Positions 22,935 to 33,974 are shown, counted from the stretch's first letter. The stretch is DNA of 64,000 bases from Lepus europaeus (GCF_033115175.1 NC_084844.1:27995885-28059884), one strand, 5' to 3'. Program-made: numbers and translations. Notes: generated by a model not told the origin, from the letters alone.

Positions 22935-23295
22935 GGCCGGCGCCGCGGCTCACTAGGCTAATCCTCCACCTTGTGGCGCTGGCACACCGGGTTCTAGTTC
23001 CGGTTTGGGCGCCGGATTCTGTCCCGGTTGCCCCTCTTCCAGTCCAGCTCTCTGCTATGGCCCAGGAAGGCAGTGGAGGATGGCCCAAGGTCTTGGGCCC
23101 TGCACCTGCATGGGAGACCAGGAGAAGCACCTGGCTCCTGGCTTCAGATCAGCGTGCTGCATCAGCCACAGAGCGCCAGCGGTGGCGGCCATTGGAGGGT
23201 GAACCAACGGCAGAAAGGAAGACCTTTCTCTCTGTCTCTCTCTCTCTCACTATCCACTGTGACTGTCAAAAAATAAATAAATAGAGGAAAAAAAA
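22935..23295 (+). mobile_element. CSINE, young subfamily
   Basis: Low-divergence, GC-rich copy starting 'ggccggcgccgcggctc'. Contains a short extra copy of the 'gcgccgg' segment near 23009. Perfect-but-one 15-bp target duplication taaattggYgaaggt at 22920-22934 and 23296-23310. Confidence 0.96.
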
Positions 23296-23310
23296 TAAAT
23301 TGGCGAAGGT

Positions 23311-23542
23311 GAAAAAGACTTAGTAAAATTCTCTTTTGGGTTGTATGGAAATAGGCAACCCAAACATTTTTCATAGGCTTGCATATTGATATATTTGAGA
23401 AAACAATATGTGAACATTCCCTCAATGCAAAAATTGTGTATTCTTAATTCTAAAATTCATCTTCTAGAACTTTATCTTAAAAAAGGAAAGAATTGTAAGA
23501 GCAAAGATATTTATCACAGCATTGTTTATCATAGCAAAAACA
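23311..23542 (+). mobile_element. ancient L1M ORF2 piece
   Basis: Ends 'agcaaagatatttatcacagcattgtttatcatagcaaaaaca', the usual L1 ORF2 block just before the aligned 'ggaaacaacc' segment. It is interrupted here by a Tigger element. Confidence 0.6.
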
Positions 23543-23544
23543 TA

Positions 23545-23839
23545 CAGGTTGAACAACCCAAATTTGAAAATCCTCACTCTGAAAGGTTCAAAAATCCAAA
23601 ACATTTTTGAGTGCTGACATGACACTGCATGATGTAGCAGGTCATAGTCTAAATGCAGGTGCAGTGAGAATTGTTGAAAATTACCATCAGAATACATGTA
23701 TATGACACAGATGAATTTGCTGATTAGATAGCTCTCAATTCCAAAGCATCATATTAAATATATGTAAGTATTCCAAAAATTGCAAAAAAATTCTGTAAGT
23801 CTTCCAGTCCCAAACATTTATGATAAGGGATATAACCTA
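23545..23839 (-). mobile_element. Tigger-type (TcMar) non-autonomous DNA transposon
   Basis: About 295 bp flanked by TA (23543-23544 and 23840-23841). Left end CAGGTTGAACAACCC; the complement of the right end TAGGTTATATCCCTTATC is the diagnostic 5' end of this family. Interior 'ttttggatttttgaacctttcag..' (antisense) also fits. It sits inside an L1M. Confidence 0.82.
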
Positions 23840-23922
23840 TAGTAGCATCTTAAATGCTAAGGATTTTTAAAGGAAATTCTGATTTATTACTCTACAGAAT
23901 GTTGTAGTAACACAGTAATTTT

Positions 23923-24248
23923 TTTAGATTTATTTTAGTTATTTGAAAGGCAGAGTTACAGAGAAAAGTAGAGACAGAAAGAGAGGGGTCTTCCATCTGC
24001 TGGGTCACTCCCTACATGGTCAAAATGGCCAGAGGTGAGCTGATCTGAAGCCAGGAACCAGGAGCTTCTTTCAGGTCTCCCTCATGGGTGTAGGGGCCCA
24101 AGGACTTGGGCCATCTTTTGCTGCTTTCCCAGGCAATTAGCAGGGACCCGGATCTGAAATGGAGCAGCCAGGACTCGAACCAGCCTCCATATGGGATGCC
24201 AATGCTTCAGGTCGGGGCCTTACTCCACTCTGCCACGGCGCCAGCCCC
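23923..24248 (-). mobile_element. CSINE
   Basis: Antisense copy with 14-bp target duplication aacWcagtaatttt (23909-23922 and 24249-24262). Retains much of the consensus body, ending 'ccacggcgccagcccc'. Confidence 0.95.
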
Positions 24249-24262
24249 AACTCAGTAATTTT

Positions 24263-24420
24263 GACAACTAAGCATAACATTTATATAATACTTACCAAAT
24301 GCAAGTTGGCTATAGCCATTGAAATGATTATCTAAATATGTAATTAGTGACATGGATATAAATGTGTCATAAAAAGAAATCTTACAAAACTATATAGAAT
24401 ATGACCCTTTTTTTTCTAAA
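24263..24420 (+). mobile_element. L1M ORF2 end fragment
   Basis: 'taattagtgacatggatataaatgtgtcataaaaagaaatcttacaaaactatatagaatatgaccc' follows the sense L1 ORF2/3'UTR boundary region. Together with 23842-23922 it continues the piece ending at 23542. Confidence 0.55.
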
Positions 24421-24808
24421 TAAGTAACCAATCTATAGTATATATTCATAGGATACAGTTCTGAAAAGTTATATATCAATTGAAGGTAGGGTAGAGTGAG
24501 CCCATGTCATGATTCTTCTGGGACAGTTTATTGTCCTAAAGTACCATTAACATCCCTTCGACTTTAAAGAGACTAAGTTTGGTTGACAGGTAATACACAC
24601 AAACTAATTATGTGTGACTATCTTTGCTTTCCTAATTACTTATATTTATATTCATTTAAGTCTTGACTTTATATCTTACAATTTAGGCATGGGAGAAACA
24701 ATGGTAAAGGTAGTTAAATGTAACAAGAAGTATGTTCCAATCAATACATGCTTTACAGCAGACACATAGACAAGATACACTCTAAATTAAAAGCTTCAAA
24801 AAATATCC

Positions 24809-25115
24809 TGGGGTTGCCATTTGACCTAGTGGTTAAGTCACTGTTTAGGATGCTCCCGTGCAATACCAGAGTGCTTGGGATGGAGTCTTAGTTCTGCTCT
24901 CCATTCCATTTTCCTATTACTGCATATATGGAGAGTAAGCAGGTGATGGCTCCAGTACTTGGGTCCCTACCACCCTTGTGGGAGACCTGAATTGAGTTCT
25001 GGGCTCCTGGCTTTGGCATGGTCCAACCCTGGCTGTTGCAGGCATTTGAAAAGCAAATCAGTGGATAGAATGGTGTGAAAGAGAGAGAGGGAGAGAGGGA
25101 GAGAGAGGTTTATGT
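24809..25115 (+). mobile_element. old CSINE
   Basis: Sense: 'ctggggttgccatttgacctagtggttaagtcac', 'gatggctccagtacttgggtccctaccac', 'gagacctgaattgagttctgggctcctgg', then a GA tract. Strongly diverged head. Confidence 0.8.
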
Positions 25116-25223
25116 GTGTATAATAAAAAAAGGAGCAAACTCTGTACAAGTATTTGGACCTGTACAAGGAGAGGAGCATGCATAGGATGGTGAGCAGAGG
25201 TAGGAACTCAGATCAAAGGAGAA

Positions 25224-25225
<2 letters not shown>

Positions 25226-25263
<38 letters not shown>

Positions 25264-25290
25264 ATATACATATATGTGTATATAGAGAGA
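25226..25290 (+). repeat. (CTAT)n microsatellite followed by (TA)-rich DNA
   Basis: About 9 CTAT/TATC units, then 'atatatacatatatgtgtatatagagaga'. Confidence 0.95.
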
Positions 25291-26391
25291 ATTGATATAT
25301 ATCTACATTTATATATAATAAATTAATTAAGATTTTCCTAATATTAATGTTTTCTGTTCACTAATTTTTAGTTGTTTCCTATTGAGAAGAGTTGCAGGAG
25401 TTGGGAGACGCATTGCCATCTTTTGCTCAGTTTTAACACTCTGATCCTGTGATGAAACAACTGAAAATGCCTTTCTAGAAAGGTTTCCAAAAAGGAAACT
25501 TTCTCAGTGAGGGGAGGAGGAGAACCAGTTCCTCTTAGCAGCAGCTAAGAGGGGAAAATCTCTACAAGGTAAAGAGGACTTGCAAAGGGCAGTTAAATAT
25601 CAAGTGGTAAATGCTCCAAGCAGAGGAAGAGACTAGAGTGGGAGACATGGAAGTAGTCTCTCCAGCAGAGAGAGATTCGTTCATGGTTAGAGAGCATGGT
25701 GGGAGAATCTTATTGTGTTGATGACAGTACACGTTTTTCATTGACTAGCTGGGTTTTCCATGAAAGAGAGATGTGTAGAAAATTAGATTAATGGTTGGTT
25801 CATGGGATGATAGGGACGGTGATAGAACATGAATTTCCAAAGTCGGGTATACAGCTTGAATTCACTGATGTAGCTGGAGTCAGCCTCGGGCTTTTGATGC
25901 AGTGCTGAGTGGTAGGGTAGAGAGGAACATTGCCCTTGCTGGTTTCAATAGAAGTTTGAATCAGCATAGCTCAGATTTCTGACCTTAAGAAGAGTCATGG
26001 TGAAGTTAAATGAAATCCTTAGAGAGTACCAAAGTTATCTTTAGCAGGAACTGCTATTGTTGAATTTTAAACCACAAAATGCAATAGCACATGCTCAGAT
26101 ATGAACCCAAAATGTCAGCTGGGATGAATTTATAATATCTAAGTAAGGCACAGTAAAACTCTTATTCTAGGATTTGTTTGAAGGCCAAGGATCTCTTTGT
26201 GAAGTCCTGCAAGTTCGCAGTAGAATCGTTTTCTCAGGTTTATCCGTTCTTTTGAAAAATATCCTTTTGATAATTTAATTTTGCTTATATTCCACAAGCA
26301 TTGTAGACATTTTATTAACATGTCATGATTGCATAGATTTTTGGGGTACTATGCTGAAGTATATAATTCAGCATATAAAGATCAAATCATA
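25291..26391. other. single-copy-looking sequence, no feature recognised
   Basis: 1.1 kb with balanced composition and no repeat I know. No ORF above 60 codons shows a motif. One of the longer repeat-free stretches of the window. Confidence 0.5.
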
Positions 26392-26406
26392 ATAATTAGT
26401 ATTTCT

Positions 26407-26752
26407 TTTCTTTCTTTCTTTTTTTTTTTTTTTTTGACAGGCAGAGTGGATACTGAGAGAGAGAAACAGAGAGAAAGGTCTTCCTTTGCCGTTGGTTCAC
26501 CCTCCAATGGCCGCTGCAGCCGGTGCACCGCGCTGATCCAAAGGCAGGAGCCAGGTGCTTCTCCTGGTCTCCCATGCGGGTGCAGGGCCCAAGGACTTGG
26601 GCCATCCTCCACTGCCTTCCCGAGCCATAGCAGAGAACTGGACTGGAAGAGGGGCAACCGGGATAGAATCTGGCGCCCCAACCGGGACTAGAACCTGGTG
26701 TGCCAGCGCCACAAGGTGGAGGATTAGCCTGTTAAGCTATGGCGCTGGCCAG
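26407..26752 (-). mobile_element. CSINE, young subfamily
   Basis: T-rich tail with pyrimidine slippage (tttctttctttctttt...), 'gacaggcagagtggatactgagagagaga', end 'atggcgctggcc'. 14-bp target duplication taattagtatttct at 26393-26406 and 26753-26766. Confidence 0.96.
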
Positions 26753-26829
26753 TAATTAGTATTTCTATCTCATTTTTTTTGGCACTTTCATGCTTCTCTC
26801 TTTCTGTTTTTCCTAAAATACATTACAGA

Positions 26830-26995
26830 TTATTGTGAGCTATCACTCTCACTGTGCTGTGGAACACTAGAATTTTCCTTCTATCTAATTGTGTTATCCA
26901 ACTGCCCCCTATCTTCCCTCCCTGCAACTTTCCTAACTTCTAGTAATCACTCCCTTCAGATTGGCAAGTTCTCCTTTGATCTGAGTTCCTACCTC
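26830..26995 (-). mobile_element. L1 3'UTR fragment, antisense
   Basis: 'ctgtggaacactagaattttccttctatctaattgtgttatccaactgccccctatc..cttctagtaatcactccc' resembles antisense L1M 3'UTR ('..cctgtctaactgtaactttgtacc..ctctagtaaccac'). Confidence 0.5.
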
Positions 26996-27085
26996 TGCTC
27001 ACCATCCTATGCATACTCCTTTCCTCACACAGGTCCATATACTTGTATAGTTTGTTCCTTTTCTTTGTTATACACACATATACCT

Positions 27086-27151
27086 CTCGCGCGCGTTCTC
27101 TCTCTCCCTCTCCCTCTTCCCCTCTCTTACACACACACACACACACACACG
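27086..27151 (+). repeat. compound (CG)(TC)n(CA)n microsatellite
   Basis: 'ctcgcgcgcgttctctctctccctctccc..' followed by about 11 AC units. Confidence 0.95.
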
Positions 27152-28111
27152 GTATTTGTGGATATAGGCTAATTCACTGAAAGTTTGGGCACAAGGTAAG
27201 GTGTACAGCTATCCCAATATCTTAAAATCGATTAATAGACCCTTGACACTTTCCAGTCTTACAGGCGTTTCTGCAAATCCTGATTCTGCTTCATCTTGTG
27301 ATTTGCACAGTGTCTCCCCAACCCCAATGTTTCTTGCTCTGCTCCTTTCTTAAATATGAAAACAAATACTTTATGTATCCTTATGGACAGAAAGTTAACT
27401 CTTTCTGTTCCTTCCCACAGACATACTCAGTTTCAGGCTCCGTTTGTGAATCTGAATTTAAAATTTCTCTGTTCTAATTAAATTCTTAATGTGTCATATT
27501 TCTCTATCACCCACCTGGATGCTATGGAGATATTATTTTACAGTGTTAATTGTAGTTTGCAATCTTACTACCAATTCATAGATCTTTTACATTTCTTATG
27601 GTGGCAGTTTAATAATTGATATTCTGTTTTATTAAATAGCTATTATAATATAGAGCCATTGAAGAGAGACAGACTTCATTTTGTCTCTCGCTGTCATACA
27701 AGTTTGGAGTAGGTCTAAGCATTTTGATTATAGTTAAACACTGAAACAACATTGTACGTCCATGGTATTTAGCCACATTTTAGATATTAGAGAAAGTTAC
27801 TGGTGTTACTGTGACATATGCTGAATTCCAGAAAACTGACTAGGATCCTTGAAAGATCATGCTGTTTAAAAATTTACATGCTAGTTGGATTTATAAAAAA
27901 AAATAGAAAGACATTAAGAACCTTTCAAAATGTGTATTCTCATGAAAAGTAAAAAAAAATAGTAGGAAAATCAGTGTCATAGAAAGAAAAGCATCATGTT
28001 GAAGATATTTTTGGTTTATTTTTGCTTTCACTGCTTGCCACCTTTACTTATTGGAACAGTAAGTACATACAAATCTGTATTCTCAGAATAGTCTAACAAA
28101 AGTTAAAGATA
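27152..28111. other. no recognised feature
   Basis: AT-rich, single-copy-looking. No gene, no identified repeat. Confidence 0.45.
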
Positions 28112-28425
28112 GGGTAGGGCATTCTGACAGTGTGGCACAGTGGGTGAAGCTTCCACTTACGATGCTTGCATCTCATGTCTGAGGCCAGTTCAAGTCTGGC
28201 TATGCCACTTCTGATCCAGCTTCCTGCCAAAAGCTCCTGGGAGTCAGTGGATGGTGGCCTAAGTGCTTAAATTCCTGTAACCCAATGGGAGGACAGATGG
28301 AATTCCTGGCTCCTGGCTCCAGCGTTGCCTAGTCATGGATGTTGTGGGCATTTGGACGAGTGAATCAGTGGATGGAAGATCTCCCTCTCTTGTAACTCTG
28401 CCTTTCAAACAATCTTTTTTAAAAT
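28112..28425 (+). mobile_element. CSINE
   Basis: Sense copy from 'gggtagggcattctgac' to 'ctttcaaacaatctttt'. Target duplication gttaaagaYa at 28102-28111 and 28426-28435. Older copy. Confidence 0.9.
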
Positions 28426-28601
28426 GTTAAAGACAGTGGCCAGTTGAGCCCCAGAGAAAAATGATTATTTCTGTTCTGCTCTGTCTTCTCTATCATAGAT
28501 ATTCTTGCAGAGGAAGCCATCTTTATATTAAGTTGTTCCAGACGTAACACAGCCTTAGCCATGGAAGCACTGTCAAATATTTTTCTTTGTTCTTCTCCCA
28601 T
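28419..28601 (-). other. unassigned 60-codon ORF, low confidence
   Basis: Antisense ORF starting MGEEQRKIFDSASMAK and continuing AVLRLEQLNIKMASSARISMIEK. The charged, helical composition looks more protein-like than most short ORFs here. Upstream (antisense) there is a pyrimidine tract ending in cag near 28720 that could be a splice acceptor. The last residues run into the CSINE target site. On the far side of that SINE (28101 and below) the frame stops within a few codons. I do not recognise the protein. It may be a pseudogene fragment or chance. Confidence 0.15.
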
Positions 28602-29070
28602 GTTGGCAGTGACTTTTTCACCTCTTCCGATGGTTCATTAGCTGATGGCTTCCTTGTGACATTAACCAATATTACCCAGATGGGAATTTAAGAATAAAAC
28701 AGCAACAGCAACTATAAATCTGCAAAAACAAAAACAAGGAAAAATCCCCTCGAGAGTGCAGACAGCAAGCAGCCTCAGAAGACGTGAACACGACAGTGGA
28801 CCTGGAGGGGTTGCTTGCTACCGTGGGCTCATGTCCTCATTCGGAATGGTAACAACGAAGTCCTTTCACAGTGGCAGAATCTCACCAATGATTCATGACC
28901 TCCACAACTTGAGTATACTTTTTTATTCTGGTAGTAGGTATATATTTCCAATTATTTATTTGTCAATTTTCCTAAAACAAATTAATCCATTGCATGTTCA
29001 CTAATTGTTCATAGATTGGAAGATGGATTTAGTCCTTTTGTTTTCACTGATCTCAAAAAAGGGAGCTACT

Positions 29071-29407
29071 GGGGCTGGCATTGTTGTGGCCACAGTTAAG
29101 CCACTTAAGTGGGTTAAACCAATTGCAAAGGTGGCACCCCATTTCAGATTGCTGATGTGAGTCCTGGCTGCTCTGCTTCCAATCCAGATCCCTGCCAATC
29201 TGCTGGAGCCAAAGACGGCCCCCACTAGTTAGGGCCCTGCCACCTATGGAGGAGACCCTGATGGAGTTGCAGGCTCTTAGCATCTTCCTGGCCTAGCCCT
29301 TGCTGTTACCTTTATTTGGACTGATATCTCTTTCTGTCTCTCTGTCGTCTCTTACTCTCTGTCTCTCCCTCTTTCAAATCAATAAGTGAAATATTTAAAA
29401 AAGAAGT
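29071..29407 (+). mobile_element. old CSINE
   Basis: Sense: 'ggggctggcattgttgtggcc..' with 'gtcctggctgctctgcttccaatcc', a TCTCTG-rich tract and 'ttcaaatcaataagtgaaat' tail. Approximate target duplication g[g/a]agctac[t/c]. Confidence 0.82.
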
Positions 29408-30278
29408 AGAAGCTACCATGTCTACAAAAAATCCTTTGACTTTTTTATTTAGTAGTTTAATTTTTTGGACTTAAATAAAGGCCTGCTCTTGTTGTTCTCT
29501 AGTTCTTGCCAAAAAAGAGATTCCAAGTCATGTATCTGGTTAAGCATGTGATCACAGAAGGGTAAGTTTGAGCCAATGTTACACATGCAGTCGCATTTAA
29601 TATCAGGCCGGTATGCCTTGCATACCTCCTATCTTGCTAACTCACTCACGATTGCAACCCATTAATTTCCATCTGTTGTGAATACAGAACAGTGTGATTT
29701 CAGCATGTGGTACATTTTTCCTCCTTTTATCTGTGTGTCAGTCATTTAGTCAGTTCTCTCTTGGGCAATGATTTAGTATCGTGCATCATATAATCACAGG
29801 ATCTAGGTTCACCTGTGTGGCAAGTTAGGTTTCTTAGAGGCAGACCCTGAGATGGAGATGAGTGTACAGGATGCTTATGAGGGAGGGAGTGATCTGTGGA
29901 TGTAACAGTGGGGTGGAGATCAGAGGTGATGAGGCAGAAGTCCCTGTGATGCTGTCCTAATGAAGGAATCAGGTAACCTGTGGTTGTGCAGTGGGCGTTC
30001 TGAGGACTGAGATGGCTTTTCAAAGCTGTCCCAAGTGAAGGAAAGAGGGCTGGGATTTTTGCATATACAAAGATCAGTCACTAGATATGGACTTTCACTG
30101 GAAAGAGGCAGACCTTGAACCAGGCACTTGTCTTTAGCTAAGACAACCAGGGAAGTTGAATGGCAGTGGAAGGTAACCTTGGGGCAGCATTCCCACCAGC
30201 TGGGGCAGGGAGAACTTTTTTTCTGAAAGTCTGCATGGTGCAACACTGCATTTCTCACTTTACCAGGTTTCTCTGAGT
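29408..30278. other. no recognised feature
   Basis: Contains 'gaggcagaccctgagatggagatgagtg' near 29839, which faintly recalls an old LTR, but I cannot confirm it. The antisense ORFs at 29742-30023 and 29920-30336 lack recognisable motifs. Confidence 0.35.
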
Positions 30279-30487
30279 TGGGAGGGAGGAGCTTTTTTCT
30301 GCCAGGGGACATTTGGATCTTTATAGCATCATTCATGGGTCATTCAAAGTTGTCAGCTTGAAAATTAGCCCTTCTATAAGTTGATTGAATTTTGAGCCCT
30401 GGCTGAAGTTGCCGTGGCAGGACCAGACCAAGTGATTTCATGGGCCTTATACAGCCCATGGGCCAGACATCCTAAGTCAAGGGATTA
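30279..30487 (-). mobile_element. hAT-like miniature transposon (copy 2)
   Basis: Read antisense it parallels the 10964-11168 element almost end to end: 'aaatcacttggtctggtcctgcca', 'ggcaacttcagccagggctcaaaattcaat', 'gggctaattttcaagct', 'gaatgatgctataaagatccaaat', 'ccctggcagaa'. The outer ends are more decayed than in copy 1. Confidence 0.7.
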
Positions 30488-31123
30488 CTAAGTTTGTTTG
30501 TTAAGCAACAATGTGTTTCTTCCTAACAATATCAAAATCATATACCACAGCTTCTTGAGCTCTTGATCAAGACACTTGTAGTTCAATGGTCTGGAGTTGA
30601 GTGTCAGGATGTAAACATAAATTTAGATACACATGCATACACGTGTGAATATAGTTCTTGTGTTCACCATGTAATTGGTCTAGATTCATAACTTGTGTGA
30701 AAGATTTTTCTTTTAACCGGGTAATTTTAATTAGAAAACAAAATTTAATGTATGAGTCACTATTACCTGAAAAATGAAAAAATAAAAAGATCAGTGCAAG
30801 GAGGCTGGGAGCTGAGAGGGTTAGGGGTTCTGCTATGCTACAAGTATCTTCTGATCCTGAGTCTGGCTGTCTTCTTGGTTATGTGCCAGTGAAGTTTATG
30901 AATTTGCATTATTCCTCAGGAATGATTTGGTTACTCTATTGGTTCTCATGGTTTGGTGTTGGGTGAAGGGATTTCAATGACAGTTCAGCCTCCCATCTTT
31001 AAGTTGACCTCCTTAGTATGGGATCACCAAATATACTTGACAATGCCAAATTCTGTTCAAAGTGACACTATCCGCCAATGGTTTATGAATGATCCTGCTA
31101 CTTTTCAACCTAATAAGTACTTG
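30488..31123. other. no recognised feature
   Basis: AT-rich single-copy-looking sequence. Confidence 0.4.
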
Positions 31124-31455
31124 GGGTTGCTTATTAATTTATTCAGTAAATATTTATTGATTTCTTGCTGTGTGCTAAGCACTATTTTGAGAGTTTGTGA
31201 TACATGAGTGAATAAAACAAGGCAGTACTGAGGACTACCAATAAAAAACAGATGCAATAAAAAGTAAATTTTGTTGGATGTTAGAAAATGATAAGTGCTG
31301 TGGCATGAAGAAGAAGGAGAGCAGAGTAAGAGATACCAGGAGTATAACTAAAAGGAAAATCGAGGTGGCTACTTTAAATGTAGTGCTTCAGCTCAGTTTT
31401 ATTGAAAAGGTGACCTTTTAGCAAATCTCAAAGGGGTGAGGAACATAAACCTGTG
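31124..31455 (-). mobile_element. L2 LINE, antisense 3' end
   Basis: 'ttattcagtaaatatttattgatttcttgctgtgtgctaagcactatttt..gatacatgagtgaataaaac' is the textbook antisense L2 tail. It is followed in order by 'atgttagaaaatgataagtgctgtgg..gaaggagagcagagtaagaga'. Confidence 0.85.
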
Positions 31456-31487
31456 GTTATCTGGGGCAAGTCTGTTCCATTGCTAGC

Positions 31488-31710
31488 TGGATTTCTCAGT
31501 GATGACGCTGTTGAAAATCATTTGTTGATGGAAGGTGGGGAGCTGTCCTGTGTTTTGTAGAATGTTTAGCAATGTCCTTGGCTTTTACCCACTAGACACA
31601 AGTTAGTATCTACCCCTTCCAGCTGTTACAACCAAAAATAATTTCACACCTTGCTAAATAGTCCTTGGGGGCTCAAATTACACTCCCCCCCCCCAGTTGA
31701 AAACTACTTG
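31488..31710 (-). mobile_element. MER-type non-autonomous hAT element
   Basis: 'gggagctgtcctgtgttttgtagaatgtttagcaatgtcc', 'cactagacacaagttagtatctaccccttcc', 'cagctgttacaaccaaaaataatttc', 'ccagttgaaaactactt': an order known from mammalian hAT-Charlie-type repeats whose ends read CAGTGGTTCTCAAC. A C run interrupts it at about 31685-31697. Confidence 0.7.
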
Positions 31711-31859
31711 TATACACTACAGAAGTTGAAGAAGTAATTTTGCATAAAAAAAATGAATCCTGTCTCACCATTACTCATTACATAGCCTATCTTCCTGCTG
31801 AGCTGTAAAGTGCTATGTTTGTCAATCATAAAATCCTCAAATTTGTGAGGGTCAGAGTG

Positions 31860-32905
31860 CTATCCTCTAATGTATTACAAAGGTCAGTTTATCTATCTCT
31901 GAGTTAATATTCTAATTGCTATCAGTTTATAAGTCTTGCTATCTGGTGGGGAAATTTATCTTCCTTATTCTTCTTTGAAATTAACTTAAACATTCTTGAC
32001 AATACCTTTCGCATACACATTTTCAGACCAGCTTGTCACAGTCTATAAAAACTGTGATGGGATTATGATAGGAATTCATTAAATTTATGGATTAATTTAG
32101 AGGGAATTGACACCTTTATGAAATTGATTCTTCCCATCCATGACCAAAAGTATCTCTCTCCATTTATTTAACTTTTTTAATGCCCTTCAATAAAGATATT
32201 ATTCATATTCTCCATATAGGCCTTGTACTTTTTGATGGATTTATTTCTATGTATGTGGTAGTATATATAGCTACTACACTGTCTTTAACAGCAATTACCA
32301 TATTTTTTAAACAGTTTTATCTAGTGCATAGAAATGTAATTAATATTTTTCTATCTTCAAAGCAACAATATTGCTTATCATTTCTATAGATAGTATTCAG
32401 TAGTCATAGAAGATGTTCTTCCCTCCCCCCCTTTTTAATTAATTAACTTATTTGAAAGCAGAGTGACAGAAAGGGAGAGACAGAGAGAAGGTCAGGTACA
32501 TACAGAGAGAGACAGAGAGAACCTCAATCCACTGATTCACTTAACCTTTGGATTATGAAAAAACTCCCTTCCTATCCTTTTACTTCTTATTGCATTCATC
32601 ACTTCATGGTGAAGATTTTTATTCTAGTCCTAACCAAAAAATTACTAATTATAGCACTGCACCTGAAGCCCAATAGTTGCTATAGCCATTGGTAGGCAAA
32701 CTTTACTAGCTTAAGGATGATCCTCTCTATATTCATAGTTTTCTGTGAATTTTATCTCTCCTGGTTGTTAAACTTTAATATATTTGTATATGTTTAGATG
32801 ATCATATGATATTTCTCCTTTAATCAACAGATGAGATAAATTACATTAATGACTTTCTAGTTGAGCATTTTGTTATTCCTGAAGCAAGCCCTACTTATTC
32901 ATGTT
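31860..32905 (-). mobile_element. ancient L1M ORF2, antisense, interrupted
   Basis: Antisense blocks 'aattcattaaatttatggattaatttag', 'attgattcttcccatccatga', 'tctccatttatttaactttt', 'ctccatataggccttgtac' and later 'ctttaatcaacagatgagataaattacattaatga', 'cctgaagcaagccctacttattcatg'. A CSINE remnant splits it at 32432-32530. Confidence 0.75.
32432..32530 (-). mobile_element. CSINE tail remnant
   Basis: Only the tail-side third remains: 'tttttaattaattaacttatttgaaagcagagtgacag', GA tract, 'tccactgattcact'. The rest is deleted. Confidence 0.75.
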
Positions 32906-33225
32906 CTCTAGAAGGGAGAACAACTCCACCCTATAAATAAGGGACTACCTGTTCCATTTCCAGGGACCTCATCTCTGCAGTTTCTAAAGGGCCAGATCCA
33001 GATTTTCAGGAACCTACAACTTATTCAGTCTGGAGACTGTCTACAAGCATAAATACATAGAATTATGAATACAAATGATCTATAAGTATCTATTAGAAAA
33101 TGAGAATAATTCATAGAAATTATTTAATCAAGATACCAAATATCATAAAATCAAGAAGCAAGGACACAGTGGTTTTATTCATTAGCTCCTTGTTGATATG
33201 CCAACTAGAATATTTTATTTATGTA

Positions 33226-33546
33226 TTTTTTAAATATTTATTTATTTAAAAGACACAATTACAAAGGGAGAAGAAGCGGCAGAGAAAGATCTCCCATCCA
33301 CTTGTTCACTCTTTAAATGACGGCAACTGCTAGAGTTGGGCCAGGCTGAAGCGAGGAGCCTGGAACTCCATCTAGGTCTCGCATGTTGGTGGCAGGTGCC
33401 CAAGCATTCAGGCCATCTGCTGCTTTCCCAAGTGCATCAGCAGGGAGCTGTATGGGAAATGGAGCAGTGGGACTTGAGCAGGTGTTCATATGGGATGCTG
33501 GTGTCACAGGCAGCGGCTTAACCTGCTGCTCCACAGCACGGGCTCC
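33226..33546 (-). mobile_element. CSINE
   Basis: Antisense copy from 'ttttaaatatttatttattt' to 'cacagcacgggctcc'. Moderately diverged. Confidence 0.9.
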
Positions 33547-33890
33547 AGTACTTTTATTTTTGACAATGTTTGGCCATACATTCTTTAATGAATCACATCC
33601 TTGGAGACAATGATTTAAAGATATTTTCTATGTAAATTCTGGACAAATATTTCAGCCTTTCTTTTGTTACAAGCAATCAAAAAGTTTTTGAAATTATTAA
33701 TATCGGGTATCCATAAAACATGCAAATTTCCACTTATACATCCTCTCTGTTTTGCATTTCTGCTTCAGATCTGCTCCGTATAAACACCAGAATTCCGATA
33801 AATTCTATTTTACCTGATTTCAAGAAGGTATTTGATAACATTTATAAATATGTAAGCTGCATTACCACATACACTTATGACAGAAAATTT

Positions 33891-33932
33891 TTTTTTCCTT
33901 TTAAGATTTATTTATTTATTTGAAAGGCAGAG

Positions 33933-33974
<42 letters not shown>

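Noticed and set aside
22973-23284. ORFs of 65-103 codons on both strands at 23.0 kb (and equivalents at 6.5, 26.4, 43.5 and 45.7 kb)
   Set aside because: All are frames of the GC-rich young CSINE. The repeated residues (PLFQSSSLLWP, GDQEKHLAPGF) show they are repeat shadows.
25226-25266. Regular short repeats considered as CRISPR
   Set aside because: Plain microsatellite without spacers, in a mammalian context.
28750-28900. CpG-containing stretch considered as a gene promoter
   Set aside because: Too short and too weakly CpG-rich to be an island. No initiator or downstream coding exon can be shown.
29920-30336. 138-codon antisense ORF
   Set aside because: Overlaps the hAT-like element copy 2. 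No motif, and no continuity with any gene structure.
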